Part shown: positions 1 through 8,898 of the stretch, in pieces | Layout of the letters: each line of letters begins with the position of its first letter | How positions within the stretch are numbered: position 1 is the first letter of the stretch | Assembly: GCA_001029295.1 (NCBI GenBank) | Contig: LDXJ01000060.1 | Span: 220,454 to 284,453, forward strand | Direction of reading: 5' to 3' | Source of the DNA: Peptococcaceae bacterium CEB3 | Lineage (GTDB): Bacteria; Bacillota; Desulfitobacteriia; Desulfitobacteriales; Desulfitobacteriaceae | Length of the DNA stretch: 64,000 nt | Program-made: the position numbers and the translations under genes | The notes under the pieces: generated by a model | The model's input: the letters and a program-made list of their open reading frames with translations, nothing else | What the model was told of the DNA's origin: nothing | Databases searched by the model: none

Positions 1-90
1 ACCTCTGCCCGCGTTGTGTCAGAGTAGTCAACAAGCTCATGGCGGAGAGGGCCGGTGGGGAGTAAGGGCAGGGAAGGCGGGTTGGAAGAG

Positions 91-948
91 ATGCAATTGA
101 CGCAAAGCATAGCCAACCGGATTGCGGAACTGATCGCGCAAGAAAGCGGGTATCCCGTTATTGTCTGTAATACGGCGGGTGAGATCATTGCCGATTCGGA
201 CCATAAGCGGGTTGGGGTTGCTCATTCCGGGGCCAGATCGATCATGACGACCGAGGCGGAGTACGCTCTGGTGACGGCGGAGGATGAGGCGGGCTCGAGC
301 GGGAAATTGCGCGAAGGGTTTAATGTGGCGATCCGGGCGGAGGGCAAGAAGATCGGTACGTTCGGGGTCGCGGCTCCGGTTGAGATTGCCCGCCCCATCA
401 CGAAGATCGCGGCAGGGCTGGTCGTTTCGACCTTGCGCGAAGAAGAACTGAAAGAGGTTATCCGCGGGCAGGTCAACAAGCTGAACGATTCCTTGGGGCA
501 GGCGGCCAGCGCGGTTCAACAGATTGCCGCTTCTTCACAGGAGGTGGCGGCGATCAGCCAGACCGTAACGGAGGTCGCCGCTACGGGGGCCCAGCAGGTG
601 AAGGCGACGGCGGGGATTCTAGATTTTATTAGGCGAGTGGCCAAACAGACCAACCTGCTCGGCTTAAACGCCGCCATTGAGGCGGCGCGGGCAGGGGAAC
701 AAGGGAAGGGATTTTCCGTGGTTGCCGGGGAAGTGCGAAAACTGGCCGAGGAAAGCGGACGCTCGGCCAATGAGATCAACGGCATTCTGACCCAATTCCA
801 GGATGTGATGGACCGGGTTATGGAAGGGGTTCTGCAGAACGCGACCATAACCCAGGAACAGGCGCGTTCCACCCAAGACATCGCCCATATGGTTGACAAT
901 GTCCGCCAGGTGGGACTGGAATTGGGGGCTTTGGCCGAAAGCCTCTAG
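91..948 (+). CDS. soluble methyl-accepting chemotaxis-like protein with diacid-type sensor domain
   Basis: This 285-residue protein has no membrane segment. Residues 1 to about 125 resemble the sugar-diacid recognition domain found in CdaR-type regulators (opening [10 protein letters not shown], then [13 protein letters not shown] and [18 protein letters not shown]). Residues about 140-285 are a short MCP signalling coiled coil with the conserved hairpin tip around [20 protein letters not shown]. It is therefore probably a cytoplasmic chemoreceptor or MCP-like signal protein; the ligand is unknown. The ATG at 91 is preferred over an upstream in-frame GTG at 55 because the family match begins there and purine-rich sequence precedes it. 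The stop codon lies inside a 14-bp tandem repeat, so the extreme C-terminus may have been reset by repeat expansion. Confidence 0.8.
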   Translation: MQLTQSIANRIAELIAQESGYPVIVCNTAGEIIADSDHKRVGVAHSGARSIMTTEAEYALVTAEDEAGSSGKLREGFNVAIRAEGKKIGTFGVAAPVEIARPITKIAAGLVVSTLREEELKEVIRGQVNKLNDSLGQAASAVQQIAASSQEVAAISQTVTEVAATGAQQVKATAGILDFIRRVAKQTNLLGLNAAIEAARAGEQGKGFSVVAGEVRKLAEESGRSANEINGILTQFQDVMDRVMEGVLQNATITQEQARSTQDIAHMVDNVRQVGLELGALAESL

Positions 949-975
949 CCGAAAGCCTCTAGCCGAAAGCCTCTA
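934..975 (+). repeat. 14-bp tandem repeat x3 at the end of the chemoreceptor gene
   Basis: Three perfect copies of GCCGAAAGCCTCTA run head to tail. The first copy encodes the last residues of the chemoreceptor and part of its TAG stop; the other two are downstream. Confidence 0.9.
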
Positions 976-999
976 GCGAGGAGGGTTCTTTCCGCAACG

Positions 1000-1236
1000 T
1001 CAGGAGGGGTTGACCACCGTTCCTTCGGGGTCGGCGTCCTTTGCGCCTGTTCTGTCCGCAGGCTGAGCATCGGCTTGCAGGGAACCGAAAGAGACGTCGC
1101 TGGCTACGATAATTGGGGCCCCGACGAAAACATCTCCTTCCGGATAGCCGGCCGCCACCATTTCCAGATAGCGCTGCTTGGCTTCATCTTCATTGAGTAA
1201 GTCCAGTTCGGATTTGAGTCCGACGACATATTTCAC
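1000..1236 (-). CDS. small hypothetical protein
   Basis: This is an unrecognised protein of about 78 residues on the minus strand. The GTG at 1236 is chosen because a GAGGTG ribosome site lies six bases upstream; an ATG two codons earlier would sit directly against that site. The N-terminal half (KYVVGLKSELDLLNEDEAKQ) looks like an ordered alpha/beta fold with acidic helices. The C-terminal tail is rich in D, A, G and P and probably disordered. It is transcribed away from the glycine riboswitch promoter. No function is proposed. Confidence 0.5.
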   Translation of the reverse strand: MKYVVGLKSELDLLNEDEAKQRYLEMVAAGYPEGDVFVGAPIIVASDVSFGSLQADAQPADRTGAKDADPEGTVVNPS

Positions 1237-1295
1237 GATCATCACCTCAGTTCGAATTATGGGCAATTTTTCGAACTTCTATGCATGGAAAAGAG

Positions 1296-1324
1296 TAGAC
1301 TTTGGGGCCGGGGCGTTATACAAT
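1296..1324 (+). promoter_or_regulatory. sigma-A-like promoter of the gcv operon
   Basis: TAGACT (1296-1301) and TACAAT (1319-1324) are separated by 17 bp and lie about 40 bp upstream of the glycine riboswitch. The assignment is from sequence only. Confidence 0.6.
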
Positions 1325-1362
1325 ATGATACAGATAAAACTGAATACATTCCGGATGATTCC

Positions 1363-1545
1363 GGCGGGAGAGTCTCGGGTAACCGGGCGCCGAAGGAGAA
1401 AACCACCGCGTGTCGCTTGTGCGGGAGGGGAAACTCTCAGGCAAAAGAACCGCTGAAAGACGGGGCTCTGGAGAGTTTCTCTTCAAGACGAAGGGAACAC
1501 CAAAGGGGAAGCCGCAAGGCAAATCTCTCAGGTTCAAGGACAGAG
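1363..1545 (+). promoter_or_regulatory. tandem glycine riboswitch (gcvT element)
   Basis: Two glycine aptamers lie in series. The first runs about 1363-1463 (GGGAGAGTCTCGGG, then GCGCCGAAGGAG and CTCTCAGGCAAAAGAACCG). The second runs about 1464-1545 (GCTCTGGAGAG, then CACCAAAGGGGAAGCC and CTCTCAGGTTCAAGGACAGAGG). These are the conserved core blocks of the gcvT RNA class, in the expected place ahead of the glycine cleavage operon. The terminator stem begins where the second aptamer ends, so glycine binding should favour read-through by freeing the 5' arm of the terminator, as known for this class. Confidence 0.95.
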
Positions 1546-1575
1546 GAAGTGCGATTGCACTCCTCTGTTTTTTTA
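1541..1575 (+). terminator. riboswitch expression-platform terminator
   Basis: CAGAGGA and GTGC pair with GCAC and TCCTCTG around a GATT loop, with one bulged A, followed by seven T. It overlaps the P1 end of the second glycine aptamer. Confidence 0.9.
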
Positions 1576-1596
1576 TTTGGGCGTGGCGGTCATTAA

Positions 1597-1655
1597 GAGT
1601 GAACGCCCCGGAGAGCCGGCGGGAAGCCTCTGACTTCTGTCAGGGAAGGGTCAAA
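1597..1655 (+). mobile_element. IS200/IS605 right-end (omega-RNA 3' end)-like two-hairpin element, copy 1
   Basis: A GC hairpin (CCCCGG-AGAG-CCGGCGGG) is followed by a second hairpin around CCTCTGAC-TTCT-GTCAG and then GGGTCAAAA. The layout, starting near GTGAACGCCCC and ending in GGTCAA, resembles the right ends of IS200/IS605 elements that encode the 3' end of TnpB guide RNA. No tnpB or tnpA is nearby. A second copy lies at 42873-42924. It may be a solo end or a domesticated hairpin. Confidence 0.4.
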
Positions 1656-1701
1656 AGTGCCCGAACTGCACATACTGAATCTTTAAGGGAGGTGTTTTAA
1701 A

Positions 1702-2820
1702 ATGGCCGAACTGAAACGCACGCCGCTCTATGCGGAACATGTGGCCGCGAAAGCCAAAGTCATTGATTTCGGCGGCTGGGAAATGCCGGTGCAGTACGCG
1801 GGGGTGATCGAAGAACATAAGGCGGTCAGGACCAAGGCGGGACTGTTCGATGTGTCCCACATGGGCGAAGTGGACGTTCAGGGACCGGATGCGCTGGCTT
1901 TTGTCAACCACCTGATCACAAATGATGCCTCAAGGATAGCGGACGGCCAAATTCTTTATTCCCCCATGTGCTATCCCAACGGGGGAATTGTCGACGATCT
2001 TCTGGTGTACCGCTACAGTCCCGGGCATTTTTACTTGGTGGTCAACGCGTCCAACACGGACAAGGACTATGCCTGGATGGAAGAGCAAAAACAGGGTTTT
2101 GACGTGGCTTTGGCCAATGTTTCCTCCCAGACGGCGCAGCTGGCGCTCCAAGGTCCGTCGGCGGAGAGGATCTTGCAAAAGCTGAGCGACGTTGACCTCC
2201 GTAAAATCAAGTATTACTGGTTTACTCAGGGCAAAATTGACGGAGTTCCCTGTCTCATTTCCCGTACGGGTTACACCGGGGAAGACGGGTTTGAGTTCTA
2301 TTTTTCGCCGCAGTATGCCGCCGGCCTGTGGAACCGGGTTCTGGAGAGCGGCCGGGGGGAAGGGATTCAGCCCATCGGCCTGGGAGCGCGCGATACCTTG
2401 CGTTTCGAAGCCCGTCTGCCCCTGTACGGCAATGAACTGGGACCGGATATTTCCCCTCTGGAAGCGGGACTGGGGATTTTCGTCAAACTCGACAAGCCTT
2501 CACGACCGGAACGGGAGGGTTTTGTCGGGCAGACAGCGTTGCTGCGTCAAAAAAAGGAAGGCCTGAGCCGCCGGTTGGTCGGGCTGGAGATGATTGGCCG
2601 GGGAATTGCCCGCTCGCACTACCCCGTCAGCAAAAACGGGGCGGAAGTCGGGTTTGTCACTTCCGGTTCTTTCTCTCCCACATTGGATAAAAACATCGCT
2701 TTGGCTCTGGTGCGTGCGGACCTGGCGTCGGTCGGGGAAGACCTCGAAGTAATCATCCGCAATAAACCGGTCGAAGCCCGGGTCATTCCGACTCCTTTTT
2801 ACAACAGGCAAAGGGTCTGA
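1702..2820 (+). CDS. gcvT: aminomethyltransferase, T protein of glycine cleavage
   Basis: GcvT moves the methylene group from aminomethyl-lipoyl GcvH to tetrahydrofolate and releases ammonia. The 372-residue length is typical. Recognisable blocks are the N-terminal TPLYAEHVAAKAKVIDFGGWEMPVQY, GLFDVSHMGE, the folate-domain SRTGYTGEDGFEFY, and GLGARDTLRFEA. A strong AAGGGAGGTG ribosome site precedes the ATG. It is the first gene after the glycine riboswitch and is co-directional with gcvH, gcvPA and gcvPB. Confidence 0.97.
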   Translation: MAELKRTPLYAEHVAAKAKVIDFGGWEMPVQYAGVIEEHKAVRTKAGLFDVSHMGEVDVQGPDALAFVNHLITNDASRIADGQILYSPMCYPNGGIVDDLLVYRYSPGHFYLVVNASNTDKDYAWMEEQKQGFDVALANVSSQTAQLALQGPSAERILQKLSDVDLRKIKYYWFTQGKIDGVPCLISRTGYTGEDGFEFYFSPQYAAGLWNRVLESGRGEGIQPIGLGARDTLRFEARLPLYGNELGPDISPLEAGLGIFVKLDKPSRPEREGFVGQTALLRQKKEGLSRRLVGLEMIGRGIARSHYPVSKNGAEVGFVTSGSFSPTLDKNIALALVRADLASVGEDLEVIIRNKPVEARVIPTPFYNRQRV

Positions 2821-2850
2821 AGCCGGAAGCCGGGGTGAAGGCGGCAAGTT

Positions 2851-2960
2851 CAGACCTAAAGGTCTTACCAAGAGGAAAGGGGTCAAGGAAAGGGGTCAGA
2901 CCTAAAGGTCTTACCAAGAGGAAAGGGGTCAAGGAAAGGGGTCAGACCTAAAGGTCTTAC
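2851..2960 (+). repeat. 46-bp tandem repeat with internal palindrome, gcvT-gcvH gap
   Basis: The unit recurs at 2851, 2897 and 2943 (two full copies and a partial third). Each copy contains the palindrome AGACCTAAAGGTCT, able to form a small hairpin in the polycistronic mRNA between gcvT and gcvH. Confidence 0.85.
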
Positions 2961-2983
2961 CCCAATTTGAAGGAGGAATTTTT

Positions 2984-3373
2984 ATGACGAATCCGGCAGA
3001 ATTAAAGTACAGTAAAGACCATGATTGGGCCAAAGTCGAAGGGAATGTCGTGACTTTGGGGATCACAGACCATGCCCAGGAAAGTCTGGGGGACGTCGTT
3101 TTTGTGGAATTGCCCGGCGTGGGGGACAAAATTGTGGCGGGAGAGTCTTACGGGACGGTAGAATCCGTCAAGGCAGTTTCCGATATCGTCGCGGCCGTGA
3201 GCGGGACGGTTGTGGAGGTCAACGAGGGAGTAGTGGATGCTCCGGACACGCTGAATAACGATCCCTATGGAGAGGGATGGTTGGTCCGGGTGGAGGCCGA
3301 CGACTTAAAGCCTTTGGACAATCTTTTGAACGTGCAACAGTATGAAGCGCTCCTAGCCGAGGAAGAGCACTGA
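2984..3373 (+). CDS. gcvH: glycine cleavage system H protein
   Basis: GcvH is the lipoyl carrier that shuttles the aminomethyl group between the P, T and L proteins. The 129-residue protein has the lipoyl-domain block GESYGTVESVKAVSDI, with Lys63 as the expected lipoylation site, and the usual C-terminal GEGWLVRVE segment. An AAGGAGGAA ribosome site precedes the ATG. It is the probable client of the LipM and radical SAM pair encoded at 6.8-9.7 kb. Confidence 0.97.
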   Translation: MTNPAELKYSKDHDWAKVEGNVVTLGITDHAQESLGDVVFVELPGVGDKIVAGESYGTVESVKAVSDIVAAVSGTVVEVNEGVVDAPDTLNNDPYGEGWLVRVEADDLKPLDNLLNVQQYEALLAEEEH

Positions 3374-3521
3374 GGCAGAGGGCCCTCGACTGGGAAGCAT
3401 CGAGGAAGCCGCCAATTTTAAGCGCGAGAAGGAATTGACGCTCGGGAACCCAGAATCTGCCAAATTTATGCAGGCAGAGTTTACTGAGTAAGTACGATTG
3501 TTACCGGGAAGGGGCATTAGG

Positions 3522-4862
3522 ATGAATTATGTGCCAAATACGGCCGGGCAGCAGGAAAAACTTTTAGCCCGGATCGGCATCTCTTCCGTGGAGGAACTGT
3601 TTCAGGATATTCCCGAATCGGTCCGCTTGCAAGGGGCGCTGAAGGTTCGGGGAGGAATGTCCGAGCAGGAACTGGTGAAACTGGTGAAAGGCCTGGCCCG
3701 GGAAAACGGCGACCTGGAAGAATATACCTCGTACCTGGGGGCGGGAGCCTATGAACACTACATCCCGAGCTTCGTCGACCAGCTTCTGTTGCGCTCGGAG
3801 TTTTACACGGCTTATACTCCTTATCAGCCGGAGATTAGTCAGGGGACGCTGCAGGCGATTTACGAGTATCAGACGCTCGTCTGCGAACTGACGGGGATGG
3901 ACGCCGCGAATGCCTCCATGTATGACGGGGCCTCGGCCCTGGCCGAAGCGGCCTTGATGAGCTGTGACGCGACCCGGCGCCGCACGGTGTTGGTAAGCCA
4001 AACCGTGCATCCGGAATACCGGGAGGTTTTGAAGACCTATCTGCCGGCGCGCGGGGTTGAGATCCGGGAGATCCCGTACAAGGAAGGTCGCCTGGATACG
4101 GAGGTTTTGGCCCAAGCCCTGAACAAGGAAGTGGCCGGAGTCGTCACGCAAGTGCCGAACTTCTTCGGCGGTATCGAATCAGGGGAGGAAGTGGCCGCCC
4201 TGGCCCACGCTCAGGGGGCACTTCTGGTGGCGTCGGTTAACCCGGTGTCTCTGGGCTTGCTGAAGTCGCCCGGTGAATACGGAGCCGATATCGTGACCGG
4301 GGAAGGGCAGCCTTTCGGCAATCCCTTGAATTTTGGCGGGCCTTACCTAGGATTTTTGGCCTGCCGCGAAAAGTACGTGCGCAGGATGCCGGGACGGATC
4401 GTGGGCGCGACGACGGACAAGAACGGGCTCAAGGGCTATGTGCTCACTCTCCAGGCCCGGGAACAGCATATCCGCCGGGAAAAGGCCACCTCAAATATCT
4501 GTTCCAACGAGGCTTTGTGCGCCCTGGCTTTCACTCTGCACCTGAGCGCTTTGGGAAAATCAGGGCTGCGCCGCTTGGCAAACTTGAATCTGCAAAAAGC
4601 ACACTACGCCGCAGCCGGAATCGCGGCCGTGCCGGGGATGGACTTGGCCTTCCCGGGGGCATTTTTCCACGAGTTCGTGATCAAAGTGGAAAAGGAACCG
4701 GCCAAAGTCAACGCGGAACTCCTGCAAAACAAGATCATCGGCGGACTTGACCTGTCCCGTTTCTATCCCGAGCTAGACCATCATCTCCTCTTTTGTGTGA
4801 CGGAAACCAAGAGCAAGAGCGATATTGACAGGCTCGTGGCCAGATTGGGGGATATCCGATGA
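3522..4862 (+). CDS. gcvPA: glycine dehydrogenase (decarboxylating) subunit 1
   Basis: This is the N-terminal half of the PLP-dependent P protein, which in many Bacillota and archaea is split into two chains. The start [20 protein letters not shown] and the blocks [21 protein letters not shown] and [18 protein letters not shown] are typical. The ATG at 3522 is preferred over an in-frame TTG at 3498 because it follows the GGGAAGGGG purine stretch at a usable distance and matches the family start. Its last four bases overlap the gcvPB start (ATGA), so the two subunits are translationally coupled. Confidence 0.95.
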   Translation: MNYVPNTAGQQEKLLARIGISSVEELFQDIPESVRLQGALKVRGGMSEQELVKLVKGLARENGDLEEYTSYLGAGAYEHYIPSFVDQLLLRSEFYTAYTPYQPEISQGTLQAIYEYQTLVCELTGMDAANASMYDGASALAEAALMSCDATRRRTVLVSQTVHPEYREVLKTYLPARGVEIREIPYKEGRLDTEVLAQALNKEVAGVVTQVPNFFGGIESGEEVAALAHAQGALLVASVNPVSLGLLKSPGEYGADIVTGEGQPFGNPLNFGGPYLGFLACREKYVRRMPGRIVGATTDKNGLKGYVLTLQAREQHIRREKATSNICSNEALCALAFTLHLSALGKSGLRRLANLNLQKAHYAAAGIAAVPGMDLAFPGAFFHEFVIKVEKEPAKVNAELLQNKIIGGLDLSRFYPELDHHLLFCVTETKSKSDIDRLVARLGDIR

Positions 4863-6322
4863 GAGTTTTAGAACCGTTGATTTTTGAACAAAGTGCCGAG
4901 GGCCGGACCGGTGTGGACCTGCCGGAATTGGATGTTCCAGGGGAGGATGCAGCGTCTTTAGTTCCGGAGGAGATGCTGCGCCAAACGGAGGCGGAGTTGC
5001 CGGAAGTGAGCGAGGTCGACGCGGTGCGCCATTTCACGCGCTTGTCCACTTTCAATCACGGGGTGGATACCGGATTCTATCCGCTCGGCTCCTGTACGAT
5101 GAAATACAATCCGAAAGTGAATGAGACTCTGGCCCGCCTGCCCGGCTTTATCAATCTGCACCCCTACCAGCCGGAGGAACTCACTCAGGGTGCCCTGCGC
5201 CTCATGAGCGAACTCCAGGATGATCTTGCTGAAATAACCGGGATGGACGCCTTTACTCTGCAGCCGGCCGCGGGGGCTCATGGTGAAATGACCGGGATCT
5301 TAATCATTAAAGCTTATCACCAAAATCGCCGGGACGCCAAGCGGACCAAGGTGATCGTTCCCGATTCGGCCCACGGTACAAACCCGGCCACGGCCGCCAT
5401 GGCGGGTTTCCAAATTATTCAGGTGCCTTCCGATGAACGGGGCGGGGTTAATCTGGAGGAACTGCGCAAGGTGGCCAATGAGGAAGTGGCCGCTCTCATG
5501 CTCACCAATCCCAATACCCTGGGACTTTTTGATGAAAACATTGCGGAAATCGCGCGCATCATCCATGAGGTGGGCGGGCTCGTCTACTATGACGGGGCGA
5601 ATGCCAACGCCATTATGGGCTGGGCCCGCCCCGGAGATATGGGTTTTGACGCGGTCCATATCAACCTGCACAAGACGTTTTCCACTCCCCACGGCGGTGG
5701 GGGCCCGGGAGCCGGGCCGGTGGGGGTCAAAGAGTTTCTGGCGCCGTTTTTGCCCAAACCGCTGGTCAAGAGGAAAGAAAACGGGAAGTACACCCTGGAT
5801 TATGATCGTCCCTTATCGATTGGGAGGGTACGGGCTTTTTACGCCAGTTTTTCGGTGCTGGTCAAGGCTTATGCCTACATTCGCGGCTTAGGGGGAGAAG
5901 GACTGAAAAAGGCTTCGGAAAACGCGGTGCTTAACGCCAACTTCCTCATGAGCGTGCTCAAGGAGCCCTGTCATTTGCCATATGATCGGGTTTGCCAACA
6001 TGAATTTGTCATTACTCCGAAAAACCTTAAGTCCTATGGCGTCCATACCCTGGACTTGGCCAAACGGCTGCTCGATTACGGCTATCATCCTCCGACCATC
6101 TATTTTCCGCTGATCGTGGAAGAAGCGATGATGATTGAACCGACCGAGACCGAGAGTTTGGAGACCCTGGAGCGTTTTGCCGAGACCATGATTAAAATTG
6201 CGGAGGAAGTCCGCACAGATGTCGATCTGGTCAAGAATGCGCCCCATACGACCTTGGTTTCCCGCCTCGACGAGGTAGCGGCCGCGCGTAAGCCGGATAT
6301 CCGCTGGAAAAAAAGCGAGTAG
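4859..6322 (+). CDS. gcvPB: glycine dehydrogenase (decarboxylating) subunit 2
   Basis: This is the catalytic, PLP-binding half of the P protein, which decarboxylates glycine and loads the aminomethyl group on lipoyl GcvH. The 487-residue protein has [23 protein letters not shown] and the PLP-lysine block [16 protein letters not shown], where Lys272 is the expected Schiff-base residue. It overlaps gcvPA by 4 bp and ends the gcv operon just ahead of a strong hairpin. Confidence 0.97.
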   Translation: MRVLEPLIFEQSAEGRTGVDLPELDVPGEDAASLVPEEMLRQTEAELPEVSEVDAVRHFTRLSTFNHGVDTGFYPLGSCTMKYNPKVNETLARLPGFINLHPYQPEELTQGALRLMSELQDDLAEITGMDAFTLQPAAGAHGEMTGILIIKAYHQNRRDAKRTKVIVPDSAHGTNPATAAMAGFQIIQVPSDERGGVNLEELRKVANEEVAALMLTNPNTLGLFDENIAEIARIIHEVGGLVYYDGANANAIMGWARPGDMGFDAVHINLHKTFSTPHGGGGPGAGPVGVKEFLAPFLPKPLVKRKENGKYTLDYDRPLSIGRVRAFYASFSVLVKAYAYIRGLGGEGLKKASENAVLNANFLMSVLKEPCHLPYDRVCQHEFVITPKNLKSYGVHTLDLAKRLLDYGYHPPTIYFPLIVEEAMMIEPTETESLETLERFAETMIKIAEEVRTDVDLVKNAPHTTLVSRLDEVAAARKPDIRWKKSE

Positions 6323-6410
6323 GCGCCGGGAGAGAACCGAGCCGAAATGCGGCAATGGGCGGAAGGCCTGTGGGGAAGGCATAGCCGGTTCCGAAGTCGT
6401 TCCGTTGGTG

Positions 6411-6443
6411 GGACCGCCTCCTCGGAGGCGGTCCTTCGTTTTC
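6411..6443 (+). terminator. rho-independent terminator after gcvPB
   Basis: GGACCGCCTCC and GGAGGCGGTCC form an 11-bp perfect stem with a TC loop, followed by TTCGTTTTC. It should separate the gcv operon from the lipoate genes. Confidence 0.75.
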
Positions 6444-6827
6444 CCGCCCGGAACGCGGAGACGGGAATCTTCCTTAGGCCGGCAGGACGCCTGGGCCCGT
6501 AACAAATGTGCCCTCGAAAAGTAAGAACAAGGTCCATATCCTTGACCATTGTCTACTGGGCCTGTAACAAATGTTCTCCCGGAAAACGGAGAGAAGAATC
6601 TTCCCGGGCGGAGCGAGTGAGGGGAGGGTGACCGCAGCGGGGATGCCCGAGGCCTTGCCTGCGAACACTGGGGATGAAGATGAACGGAACTCACGAAGAT
6701 GAACCCCGGGGAAGAAAGTGAACCGGCAGGTGAAGATGAACCGGGGGACGAAGATTAACCGGGGGGATGAAGATCAATCGGGGGACGGAGATTAACCAGG
6801 TGATGAGGATTAACCGGAGGGATGAAG
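6444..6827 (+). repeat. non-coding gap with two repeat families upstream of the lipoate genes
   Basis: GTAACAAATGT recurs about 65 bp apart near 6497 and 6563, and the surrounding bases (CCCGGAA, CGGAGA, AATCTTCC) are also loosely duplicated. From about 6670 to 6830 a degenerate unit of about 16 bp based on GATGAAGATTAACCGGGG is repeated some nine times. The last unit supplies the GGAGGG ribosome site and the ATG of the next gene, so repeat growth reaches the translation start. No gene is seen here. Confidence 0.7.
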
Positions 6828-7715
6828 ATGGACTGGGGCGGCACGCTTAACAGAGAGACAGAGGAGTGGATAGAGAAAGGCTGGGCGGTTCGCCTGGCGA
6901 ACTTTCCCACCGAACTCTATTGCGATTTTCCGGTCGCCACGGCCGGCATCAGTGTGACCGGAACGGCTTGTGCGCTGAACTGTGCCCATTGTGGCGGGCA
7001 TTACCTGCGGGGAATGCGCCCGGTGGACGAAGTCAAGAACACGGGGGGAAAGTTCGACTTTCGAAGCGCGCTCATCAGTGGGGGCTGCACGACTGACGGA
7101 AGGGTGCCTTTTTTGCCCCAGCAGGACTTTTTGAGGAAACTCAAAGAGCAGGTGCGTTTAAATTTTCATGTCGGGCTCATCGACGGGGACGAAATGCCTG
7201 TTTTAAAAGAACTCGCTGATGTCGTCTCTTTTGATTTTGTGGCGGATGAGGAGACGATCAGGGAGGTGTACGGGCTTAAACGTTCACCCGAAGATTACTT
7301 CGAGGCTTACCGGAGGCTGCGGGGTTCGGTCCGGGTGGTACCCCACCTGACTTTAGGGTTAAAAGGCGGGGAATGGCAAGGTGAAGAAAGAGCGCTCGCC
7401 AAGTTGGAGGAACTGGGACTGGACGGGCTGGTTTTCTTGGTCTTCATCCCCACCCCGGGGACGCGCTACGCTAAACGGCAGCCGCCCACGGTTGAGGAAG
7501 TAATCGCTTTCCTGGCCAGAGCCAGGGTAAGGTTTCCGCATATTCCCCTGGCTCTGGGCTGCATGCGCCCCAAAGGAAAATACCGCCGGGTTTTGGACGA
7601 AGCGGCGGTGGCCCTGGGTCTCAACCGGATCGTCATGCCGACGCCCGGGGCGAGAAAACTGGCCGGCGAACTGGGCTTGACGCCGGTGCGGACAGAGGAG
7701 TGTTGTGCCTTATGA
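6828..7715 (+). CDS. BioB-like radical SAM protein, probable LipS-type lipoyl synthase component 1
   Basis: This 295-residue radical SAM protein carries a CX3CX2C cluster motif at Cys48, Cys52 and Cys55 (CALNCAHCGG). It has biotin-synthase-like sequence downstream but is not BioB or classical LipA. It overlaps the next radical SAM gene by 4 bp, and an LipM-type gene follows. Two BioB-like radical SAM proteins acting together as LipS1 and LipS2 are known to insert the two sulfurs into octanoyl groups in Thermococcus and some bacteria. The context here fits that pair; which one this is was not resolved. The start at 6828 is chosen because GGAGGG lies six bases upstream, whereas the ATG at 6822 abuts it. 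Confidence 0.7.
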   Translation: MDWGGTLNRETEEWIEKGWAVRLANFPTELYCDFPVATAGISVTGTACALNCAHCGGHYLRGMRPVDEVKNTGGKFDFRSALISGGCTTDGRVPFLPQQDFLRKLKEQVRLNFHVGLIDGDEMPVLKELADVVSFDFVADEETIREVYGLKRSPEDYFEAYRRLRGSVRVVPHLTLGLKGGEWQGEERALAKLEELGLDGLVFLVFIPTPGTRYAKRQPPTVEEVIAFLARARVRFPHIPLALGCMRPKGKYRRVLDEAAVALGLNRIVMPTPGARKLAGELGLTPVRTEECCAL

Positions 7716-8860
7716 TTCGCTGCTCTTTAGGGACGGCGCAGGTCTTAGGCCTGAAAAAGGTCAAAGTGGACGCGCTGCCCACCACCGCCTATTTGATGAT
7801 CGGCGAGCACTGCCGGTTTAACTGCGCTTTCTGTGCTCAGGCGCGAGACAGTTCGGCCCGGGCTGACCTTCTGTCCCGCGTGAGCTGGCCGGCTTACGAG
7901 GACGCGGAGGTCTTGGGGGCGTTGGACAGCCGCGCGGAAAGGGCGGACCAAGATGGGACGCGAGAAGGCGCCAAAGTCCCCGGGGTGTTCGGGGTTCCGC
8001 TGTCTCTCCAAGGCAGCGGGGAAAACACGGGGGCTTCCGCGGTTTCCGGGGCGGCCGGGGCCCCGCTGTCTCTCCAAGGCAGCGGGGAAAACACGAGGGC
8101 TTCCGCGGTTTCCGGGGTCGCGGGAAGTCCCCTGTCTTCGGTTTTGCGCCGGGTTTGCTTCCAGGTGGTTCAAGACAGGGAGGCGTTGGCGGAAGCCAAA
8201 AAATGGCTGGGGGAAGTCCGGAAACACTCCGCTCTTCCCATTTGTGTTTCCGCCGGCCCGAGCAGCTCGGAAGAAGTGGGGGAACTCCTGCGGCTGGGGG
8301 CGGACCATGTGAGCATCGCCCTGGATGCCGCGACGGCGGAGGTTTTCGCCCGTGTGAAAGACGGCTCCTGGTCCGCACGGTATGAGCTTCTGCGCGCCGC
8401 GGCCCAGCGTTACCCCGGACGGATCGCCACCCACCTGATCGTGGGACTGGGGGAAAGCGAAGAAGATATGGTCCGGCGCTTGGCTGAGATGTATCAACTG
8501 GGCGTGACCGTGGCTTTGTTTGCTTTCACTCCTGTGCGCGGCACCCGTTTGGAAAGTGCCGGACCGCCGGACATCGGGCAGTACCGCCGCGTGCAGGCGG
8601 CTAACTACCTGCTGCGCGAGCATTTGGCCGATATCGCCGGCTTTCGCTTTGTCGGCGGGAGGATTGAGGATTTCGGCATGACCAGGGCCGAATTGAAGGA
8701 TTACCTGGCAGGCGGGGAGGCTTTCCGGACTTCGGGCTGTGAGGGCTGTAACCGGCCCTATTATAACGAAGTTCCGGGACGGGAACTCTACAATTATCCC
8801 TGTCCCTTGACGGAAGCGGAGAAGGAAGGGGCCTGGGAGCGCCTTTGGCAACATCCGTAA
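7712..8860 (+). CDS. BioB-like radical SAM protein, probable LipS-type lipoyl synthase component 2
   Basis: This 382-residue radical SAM protein has a CX3CX2C motif at Cys34, Cys38 and Cys41 (CRFNCAFCAQ). Its cysteine-containing C-terminus (GCEGCNRPYYNE) is typical of biotin-synthase-related proteins. The ATG at 7712 overlaps the upstream stop (ATGA). Residues about 85-140 are an odd Gly/Ser/Ala-rich insertion encoded by a 66-bp tandem duplication; this should be a surface loop. With its partner and LipM downstream it is best read as half of a LipS1/LipS2 lipoyl synthase serving GcvH. Biotin synthesis is less likely because no bio genes are nearby. Confidence 0.7.
   Translation: MIRCSLGTAQVLGLKKVKVDALPTTAYLMIGEHCRFNCAFCAQARDSSARADLLSRVSWPAYEDAEVLGALDSRAERADQDGTREGAKVPGVFGVPLSLQGSGENTGASAVSGAAGAPLSLQGSGENTRASAVSGVAGSPLSSVLRRVCFQVVQDREALAEAKKWLGEVRKHSALPICVSAGPSSSEEVGELLRLGADHVSIALDAATAEVFARVKDGSWSARYELLRAAAQRYPGRIATHLIVGLGESEEDMVRRLAEMYQLGVTVALFAFTPVRGTRLESAGPPDIGQYRRVQAANYLLREHLADIAGFRFVGGRIEDFGMTRAELKDYLAGGEAFRTSGCEGCNRPYYNEVPGRELYNYPCPLTEAEKEGAWERLWQHP
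7985..8125 (+). repeat. in-frame 66-bp tandem duplication inside the second radical SAM gene
   Basis: Two copies with a 66-bp period, for example CCGCTGTCTCTCC at 7997 and 8063, keep the frame open and encode two 22-residue units containing PLSLQGSGENT and ASAVSG. Confidence 0.9.
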
Positions 8861-8898
8861 AGGGAACCCCGGGATTGTACGAGAAGGGAGGACCGGAT

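Noticed and set aside
7745..8854. A 369-codon minus-strand frame opposite the second radical SAM gene
   Set aside because: It is a GC-rich shadow of a gene with a clear radical SAM motif and overlapping operon starts.
6828..8860. Biotin synthase for the two radical SAM genes
   Set aside because: No other bio genes are nearby, the proteins come as an overlapping pair, and they adjoin lipM and the gcv operon, which fits lipoate synthesis better.
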